Assembly (NCBI GenBank): GCA_958296195.1
Contig: OY282455.1
Span: 1,736,001-1,800,000 of the forward strand
Direction: 5' to 3'
DNA length: 64,000 bases
DNA from: an uncultured Pseudomonadales bacterium
GTDB taxonomy: Bacteria > Pseudomonadota > Gammaproteobacteria > Pseudomonadales > Azotimanducaceae
Part shown: one piece after another, positions 59,352 to 64,000 of the stretch
Position numbering within the stretch: the stretch's first letter is position 1
Layout: every line of letters begins with the position of its first letter
Program-made: the position numbers and the translations under genes
The notes under the pieces: model-generated
Seen by the model: the letters and a program-made list of their open reading frames with translations, nothing else
Told to the model about the DNA's origin: nothing
The model's database searches: none

Positions 59352-60160
59352 GAATCGATCCCTCCAAGAAAGTTCAGCAACGCCGAGTGGTAGCGCTCTG
59401 GATCCTCCAGAAAGACCGCGTGGCCGCAGCCTTCGAACTCCAGCAGTTCGGCTTGGCTTAGGCGCTGCGCCGCGTCGCGGCTAATGCCGGGCGAAACCAC
59501 GCCGTCTTCCACGCCCACCGCAACCAGCGCCGGGCAAGTCAGACGAGCCAGGTCCTCCCGTTGGTCCAGCTGGGCTAAGTCGGCCAAGGAGGCGTCCGCG
59601 CCGGGGCTGGCCTGCAGGGCGATGCGCCAGCACCAATCCTTGACCGCCTCTCCGGGATCCCGGGCGAAGACACCATCGAAATACAGCGCCCGCAAAAAAT
59701 TCACCCGGTCCGCTCGCAAGGCGGCCACTGTGGCGGCCACGTCCTCCGCCTGACCGCCGTGGGGGAAGTCCTCCGCCTGTGTATATCTTGGCGTCGCTGC
59801 CCCGGTCAGCACCAGCCCGCCAACATTGGCGCCAAGGCGGGCGGCGGCGTCCACCACGACGGCGCCGCCAAGCGACCATCCGTTCAGCGCCGGGCGCTCA
59901 AGCTGCAAATGCTCGCACAAGCGGACCAGGTCGCCGCCCAGCGCTGCAACCGAGACATCGGCAAAGTCCTTGTCCGAGGCGCCGCAACAGCGATGGTCAT
60001 AAACCACTACGCCGTGGCCGGCGTCCTGCAGACGGGCCGCAGTGTTGTCCCATACACGGCAGCCCATACCCCAGCCGTGCGACAGCACCACTGTGGTCCT
60101 GCCGCCCAAGTAGTGCTCAAAGTAAATCCGCCGGTCCCCGGCAACGGTCAATTGCGCCAT
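59348..60160 (-). CDS. Alpha/beta-hydrolase (esterase/lactonase-like)
   Basis: 270 residues. Oxyanion segment VVLSHGWGMG, DHRCCGASDK after the second strand, nucleophile elbow LNGWSLGGAVV (G-x-S-x-G), a helical cap around residues 130-200, the acid in VAVGVEDGVVSP and the His in FEGCGHAVFLEDPERY. A complete triad, so an active esterase, lactonase or C-C hydrolase is expected. It overlaps the LLM gene (ATGA) and lies 9 nt from the MFS gene. A Baeyer-Villiger-like oxidation followed by ester hydrolysis would make sense of LLM plus hydrolase, but that is speculation. Confidence 0.85.
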   Translation of the reverse strand: MAQLTVAGDRRIYFEHYLGGRTTVVLSHGWGMGCRVWDNTAARLQDAGHGVVVYDHRCCGASDKDFADVSVAALGGDLVRLCEHLQLERPALNGWSLGGAVVVDAAARLGANVGGLVLTGAATPRYTQAEDFPHGGQAEDVAATVAALRADRVNFLRALYFDGVFARDPGEAVKDWCWRIALQASPGADASLADLAQLDQREDLARLTCPALVAVGVEDGVVSPGISRDAAQRLSQAELLEFEGCGHAVFLEDPERYHSALLNFLGGIDS

Positions 60161-60169
60161 CGATCCCCC

Positions 60170-61507
60170 CTAGTCAGTTGTTGAACGCAGAGCGACTGCC
60201 GCCTCCGCTTCCGCCAAAGCCCGGCGCAGGGGCCTCAAGCTGAGCGCCAAGCACAGGGCGGCAACGCTGTAGTTAACCACGGCTAGGCTGGCCAAGGACA
60301 GATCGATGGCGTCCTCCCTACCGAACACAAAGTCGTTCATCACACCGATGATGAGCGGCGCGAACAGATAGGAAAGGAAGGAGACGCAGATTAGATACAG
60401 GGCGATGAGCTGCCCGCGCATCTGGTTCGGGGCGATGGCCTGCAGGGCGGCGTTGCTCAGGCCCGGCGGCATCGCCATAGTGAAGGTGATCGGCACCAGC
60501 ATGGCCGCCGCCAGCAAGCCGCTGTCCAGCAGCGGCAGCACCACCGCCACCGGGCCGAGCACCAAGGTGCCCCAGAGCGTCACCCGCATGGGGGCGTCCC
60601 CACCGCCCCGGGCGATTAAGCGGCCGGCGTAGAAGCCCGCCCACACACTGCCGATGACGCCGACGATCAAGGCGATGAAGCCGTACAGCAGGCCGATCTC
60701 CGTCTTCGTCCAAGCATGCTTGCGCACGAAGAACTCCACCACCCAGGTCAGGAAGGCGAAGCCCTGAATGGACAGGCACAGGTAGGCGATGAAGTGGTAG
60801 GTCAGGTACTTGCCCCGGGATCTGACGAAGGCCCAAACCTCCCGCATGGGAAAACCCGCCGCTGCGTCCTCAAGCGCCCCCCGCCTCTTCGGTTCGAGGA
60901 TGGAAAACATCAGCGCCGCCAGCAGGATGCCCGGCAGCCCCACGGTCACCAGCACCATCTGCCAGGAGTAGAGCTCGCCGAACAGCGGCAGGTGAAAGTT
61001 GGGCCGCGCCTCCAGCCAGTCGATCAGCGGCCCGCCGACGATGTTGGCGAGGCCGGTGCCGATGAAGGGCGCGGCGCCGACGATGCCGTAGGCCAAGGGC
61101 AGCCGGTCGTCATCGAAATAGTCCGCCAGCAGCGAAGTCGAGGCCGGCCCCAGGCTCGCTTCGCCGATGCCCACTCCCATGCGCGCCAGGAACAGGCTGC
61201 GGAAGCTGTCGGCCTTGCCGGCCAGCGCCGTCGCCAAGCTCCAGGCGAAGATGCCGGCGGCGATCAGGTTGCGCCGATTGGCCCGGTCCGCCAGCCGCGC
61301 CAAGGGCCAGGTCGCCAAGGTGTAAACCAGCGAGAAGGCCAAGCCGATGATGAGCGATATCTCCGTGTCGCTCAGGCCCCCCAAGTCCCGCTTGATGGGG
61401 CCGATCATGACGTTGAGGATCTGCCGGTCGATGAACGACAGGGTGGCCGCCAAGGTCAGCAGCAGCACCACATACCACTGGGTGCGGCTGGAGTAAGGGG
61501 AACTCAA
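60170..61507 (-). CDS. Major facilitator superfamily transporter
   Basis: 445 residues with about twelve helices. The loop 2-3 MFS motif appears as ATWPLARLADRANRRNLIAAG, and the N-terminal helix 1 region FIDRQILNVMIGPIKRDLGGLSDTEISLIIGLAFSLVYT is that of the hexuronate/aromatic acid/spinster-like branch (DRxIL...PIxxDLGLSD). It should move an organic compound, perhaps the substrate or product of the neighbouring LLM and hydrolase. It lies between the EthD-like gene (5 nt gap) and the hydrolase gene (9 nt gap) on the same strand. Confidence 0.86.
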   Translation of the reverse strand: MSSPYSSRTQWYVVLLLTLAATLSFIDRQILNVMIGPIKRDLGGLSDTEISLIIGLAFSLVYTLATWPLARLADRANRRNLIAAGIFAWSLATALAGKADSFRSLFLARMGVGIGEASLGPASTSLLADYFDDDRLPLAYGIVGAAPFIGTGLANIVGGPLIDWLEARPNFHLPLFGELYSWQMVLVTVGLPGILLAALMFSILEPKRRGALEDAAAGFPMREVWAFVRSRGKYLTYHFIAYLCLSIQGFAFLTWVVEFFVRKHAWTKTEIGLLYGFIALIVGVIGSVWAGFYAGRLIARGGGDAPMRVTLWGTLVLGPVAVVLPLLDSGLLAAAMLVPITFTMAMPPGLSNAALQAIAPNQMRGQLIALYLICVSFLSYLFAPLIIGVMNDFVFGREDAIDLSLASLAVVNYSVAALCLALSLRPLRRALAEAEAAVALRSTTD

Positions 61508-61512
61508 GGGCC

Positions 61513-61857
61513 TTAGACCCCGAACGCCAGTTCCTCCAAGTACCAGCCGGCGCCCACCACGGCCATGGAGTTGTTGTGCGGCTGCCGCTTGGCCCAGCCG
61601 TTCGGGTCCGCTTGGTAGGCGGCCAGCACCTGCTCCGCCGCTTCGGCGTCCTCCCCCTCGAACTCATAGATGGTGAGGAACTGCGACGGCGGCACCCCCA
61701 TGAAGCCGCGGGCGGCCTTGAAGCAGCGCACGGACTTCACGTTCGGGCAGTTGTAGGTGTCCTCCACATGGTTGCCCAAGTACCACTGGTTGAACGCCTC
61801 CACCAAGTCCTCGCTTTCCGGCTGCACCAGCCCAACCAACACCAGTTTCTTGCCCAT
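61513..61857 (-). CDS. EthD-like small ferredoxin-fold (Dabb-type) protein
   Basis: 114 residues from ATG 61857, behind GGGGGG; five more residues are possible upstream. The pattern KKLVLVGLVQP, DLVEAFNQWYLGNHVEDTYNCPNVKSVRCFKA and FLTIYEFEG is typical of EthD-like dimeric alpha/beta-barrel proteins, with the WYxxxHV motif conserved. Such proteins act as small lyases, isomerases or accessory proteins in degradation pathways. It is first in the four-gene operon with MFS transporter, hydrolase and LLM enzyme. Confidence 0.75.
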   Translation of the reverse strand: MGKKLVLVGLVQPESEDLVEAFNQWYLGNHVEDTYNCPNVKSVRCFKAARGFMGVPPSQFLTIYEFEGEDAEAAEQVLAAYQADPNGWAKRQPHNNSMAVVGAGWYLEELAFGV

Positions 61858-61981
61858 AGCGACCCCCCGCAAACATTAGAGCGGGCAGATTAACCGTTGC
61901 GGGCGCCAATCTCCACCCAAACCGGCGGGTGCGGGGTTACGAATGGACCACCTTGTCGAACTGCTATGCAGGGCTAAAGGC

Positions 61982-62767
61982 TTAAGAGTGCGCTGCCGAC
62001 GACGGCTCGGCCGGTTCGGCCACCAGAATCAGTCCATCCGCAGCAAAGGGCCGGCCCAGATAGCCCAAGAGCCGTTCCAACGCAAAGACAGCCTTGGCGC
62101 TAACGACGTCCCAAAGGGGCCGATTTTTTTGGTTAGCGATGACCGGTATGTAAGTGGCGGTCTCAAGGGTGCGCCAGCCGTGTCGGCGGGCCAGCTCGGT
62201 GAGCGTTCGCCAAGTGAACGCCGTCACATGGTCGGGATGGCAAATCTCCACCCCTCGCAGGACCGCGGCGGCCGTGTTGATGAGGCCATAGGCGTTGGGC
62301 GTGGTGATGACCAACCGCCCGTCTGGCCGACACAGGCTTTGCAAGCCGTCCAAAAAGGGGCCGGGCTGGTCAATATGCTCGATCACCTCGCTGGCCACCA
62401 CCCGGTCCGCCGGCTCGAGCCCGAGGGCGGCAACTGCGTCGGGGTCGGTGCAATCGACGGCGTGGGCCTCGTAACCCAAGCCGACGGCGTCCGCCACCCC
62501 GTCCGCATCAACGTCGATTCCCACAAGCGACGACGCCACTTCGGCCAGATTGCCGTGCAGCCACTGCTGTTCGCGCTTATGAAGGCCGGCGAACCCGTGG
62601 TCGGTGAACCCAACGTGGATGACCCGACGGTCCTGGCATTGCTCCATCAGCCACGCGGTCTTGTTGACTATCCGGGCCCGGGGCAGCGCATGGAGCAGGT
62701 CGCCAACCTCATACCCGTCCGCATCGGCAGCAACCCCCGGTTCATCGGCAAGACCTCTTAGCTTCAT
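61982..62767 (-). CDS. SAM-dependent class I methyltransferase
   Basis: 261 residues from ATG 62767; the frame reads back to 62959 but the added stretch (Cys/Arg/Pro rich) looks non-coding. The Rossmann motif I is degenerate (RRVIHVGFTDHGF instead of D-x-G-x-G), motif II ASSLVGIDVDADGV is good, and VVASEVIEHIDQPGPFLDG is the Methyltransf_11/23 motif near residue 130. Then RPDGRLVITTPNAYGL. It probably methylates a glycan, lipid or small molecule; similar proteins occur in polysaccharide loci. The degenerate motif I lowers certainty about activity. No operon partner is adjacent. Confidence 0.75.
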   Translation of the reverse strand: MKLRGLADEPGVAADADGYEVGDLLHALPRARIVNKTAWLMEQCQDRRVIHVGFTDHGFAGLHKREQQWLHGNLAEVASSLVGIDVDADGVADAVGLGYEAHAVDCTDPDAVAALGLEPADRVVASEVIEHIDQPGPFLDGLQSLCRPDGRLVITTPNAYGLINTAAAVLRGVEICHPDHVTAFTWRTLTELARRHGWRTLETATYIPVIANQKNRPLWDVVSAKAVFALERLLGYLGRPFAADGLILVAEPAEPSSAAHS

Positions 62768-63012
62768 GAGTTCATTGGCCCAAGGAACACGCCCATCTTG
62801 CGGGGCAGAAGTGAGCCGCTCCCAAATAAAAGCCGCTGCGGGCTTCCGCCACCGCCGTGAACACCGGCAGCAAGGGAACGAGGCCAGACCGAGCCGTATG
62901 CATGGAGGGCTTCTCCTTGGAAGCGGAGAGATGCTGAACATCTCCATTATAGTCCGCATTGAATGACGTCGGCCCCAACCAGTTCCGCCAGCGCCGGTTG
63001 GCGAAATTGAGC

Positions 63013-63041
63013 TTGTTTGCGTAGCGTTGCCCGCTTACAAT
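63013..63041 (+). promoter_or_regulatory. Promoter of tRNA-Lys
   Basis: TTGTTT (63013-63018), 17 bp spacer, TACAAT (63036-63041), followed by a GC-rich discriminator (TCGCGGCC). Transcription would begin about 10 bases before the tRNA. The rest of the gap 62768-63057 shows nothing else I can support. Confidence 0.65.
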
Positions 63042-63057
63042 TCGCGGCCTTGCTGCG

Positions 63058-63133
63058 GGGTCGTTAGCTCAGTTGGTAGAGCACCGGGCTTTTAACCCGT
63101 TGGTCCTGGGTTCGAGCCCCAGACGGCCCACCA
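63058..63133 (+). tRNA. tRNA-Lys (anticodon TTT)
   Basis: 76 bases with encoded CCA. Acceptor GGGTCGT pairs with ACGGCCC (one T-G), D arm GCTC-AGTTGGTA-GAGC, anticodon stem CGGG/CCCG with loop CTTTTAA giving anticodon TTT and U33 present, T arm CTGGG-TTCGAGC-CCCAG, discriminator A. A canonical, functional-looking gene. Confidence 0.95.
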
Positions 63134-63463
63134 CAGCGGACGCTTCACCTCATTCTCAGGTGGAGCTGCCTCCACCGGCTTCCATCCAACCCATGCAAAG
63201 TTCAGCCCGATTAGTGTTGACGGCCCTTAATTGGCGACCAGCGGGAAATAATCTTCACATTGTGCGGGCATTGTCTGTTACTATCCGGTTTAGGTGGCCT
63301 GCGGAGGTTGCGTCTGCACAGGGGCGTTCTTCCAGGGCCAGGATGGAGGAGCTTGGAGAGGCTCAACCCTAAGACCAAAGCAACGGCTGCATCACAAGTG
63401 GTGCCCAGTGCCGCTGCGCCTCCACGCAATTACCCACACTCACCACTTTAGAGGGGTTCTGAA
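63134..63463. other. Intergenic region between tRNA-Lys and the TonB-dependent receptor
   Basis: 330 bases. No gene is supported. TTGACG lies at 63217-63222 and AATAAT at 63247-63252, but their 24 bp spacing is wrong for a sigma-70 promoter. The receptor's promoter is presumably here. A hairpin terminator for the tRNA was not found. Confidence 0.3.
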
Positions 63464-64000
63464 ATGTTGAAAATCACCCACACCAAGCTAGGGTTCGGCT
63501 TGGCGGCTCTAGCGGCCGCGCTGGCGTTGCCGCCAGCCCTCCATGCACAGGAGACCGATGAATCCGCGGAAGTCGAGCGAGCCATGGAAACGGCGCCCAT
63601 TGAGGAAGTGGTGGTCACCGGCTCGCGCATCGTACGCGCCAACCTGGTCAGCGCCAGCCCGGTCACCCAAGTCGATGCGGACGAGTTTCTGTACCAGGGC
63701 ACGGTTCGCCCTGAAGACCTAGTGCGCACCCTGCCCCAGGTTTGGTCAGACCAGAACACCGGGCAGTCCAACGGTGCCACCGGCACCGCCACCATCAACC
63801 TCCGCAACCTCGGATCGGAGCGCACCTTGGTGCTGGTCAACGGCAGCCGCTTGCCGGCCGGTTCGCCTATACAAGGAGGGATCGGCGCGGACATCAACCA
63901 AATTCCGGGCGCCTTGGTGGAACGGGTGGAGGTGCTGACCGGCGGCGCCTCCGCCACCTATGGTTCGGACGCCGTGGCCGGGGTGGTCAACTTCATCATG
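63464..64000 (+). CDS. TonB-dependent outer membrane receptor, N-terminal part (cut by window edge)
   Basis: 179 residues visible from ATG 63464 (AGGGG nine bases upstream); the frame continues past the end. A signal peptide (LGFGLAALAAALALPPALHAQ) is followed by a TonB box-like IEEVVVTGSRI near residue 47, then the plug domain: PVTQVDADEFLYQGTVRPEDLVRTLPQ, INLRNLGSERTLVLVNGSRLP, INQIPGALVERVEVLTGGASATYGSDAVAGVVNFI. The last segment is the highly conserved end of the plug. TonB receptors of this oligomer-uptake style (GSRI, GGASATYGSDA) usually import large molecules such as glycans; the ligand is unknown. Confidence 0.92.
   Translation, partial: MLKITHTKLGFGLAALAAALALPPALHAQETDESAEVERAMETAPIEEVVVTGSRIVRANLVSASPVTQVDADEFLYQGTVRPEDLVRTLPQVWSDQNTGQSNGATGTATINLRNLGSERTLVLVNGSRLPAGSPIQGGIGADINQIPGALVERVEVLTGGASATYGSDAVAGVVNFIM

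Noticed and set aside
62768-62959. N-terminal extension of the methyltransferase
   Set aside because: Cys/Arg/Pro-rich translation without family similarity; start at 62767 is closer to the fold.

Overview
The window looks like chromosomal DNA of a GC-rich Gram-negative bacterium, probably a (gamma)proteobacterium. The signs are an O-antigen-ligase-type protein, a TonB-dependent receptor with signal peptide, tRNA genes that encode CCA, a GbdR-like AraC regulator, a CYP153-like P450 and a PHA synthase. The taxonomic call is inference; there is no rRNA or other marker here. Genes are tightly packed, often with ATGA-type overlaps.

Layout. 1-3 kb: a corrinoid methyl-transfer set (DUF1638, corrinoid protein, divergent MttB-family methyltransferase). 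3.0-17.9 kb: an eight-gene leftward operon for surface glycan assembly. It starts with a 2,257-residue O-antigen-ligase-like protein carrying a plant-type leucine-rich-repeat array of about 1,770 residues in its periplasmic loop. It continues with a GT2, a flippase-fold protein, a kinase/HAD/nucleotidyltransferase cassette and two polytopic membrane proteins. 18.1-20.1 kb: a divergent membrane protein. 20.1-23.9 kb: a dimethylglycine/sarcosine-dehydrogenase-like flavoprotein and a divergent GbdR-like activator, probably tied to the methylamine/betaine genes at the left edge. 24-27 kb: a secreted subtilase whose propeptide seems to be encoded by a separate upstream gene. 27-32 kb: PHA synthase, a ThDP enzyme and a CYP153-like P450.

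32.3-42 kb: a second glycan region, with a GtrB/ArnC-like GT2, three tandem overlapping GT-C paralogues, a convergent membrane protein and a DUF2304 protein. 42-50 kb: accessory lipid/xenobiotic metabolism (hydrolase, SDR, thiolase-like protein, two hot-dog dehydratases, acyl-CoA ligase, luciferase-like monooxygenase) plus a bacterial sodium-channel homologue. 50.2-52.1 kb: a small lower-GC islet with an integrase-type Arm-domain protein, a PIN-domain protein and an aberrant tRNA. 52-64 kb: Na+/solute symporter, DUF4143 ATPase, a divergent GT-C and GT2-GtrA pair, a four-gene operon (EthD-like, MFS, hydrolase, luciferase-like), a methyltransferase, tRNA-Lys and the start of a TonB-dependent receptor.

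The strongest signals of something undescribed are linked. The LRR-loaded ligase is one. The other is a ~95-residue C-terminal module with two conserved Cys, present in six membrane proteins of the window (twice in one of them), all inside or beside the glycan operons. Together they suggest a polyprenyl-phosphate-dependent surface glycan system with specialised periplasmic domains.
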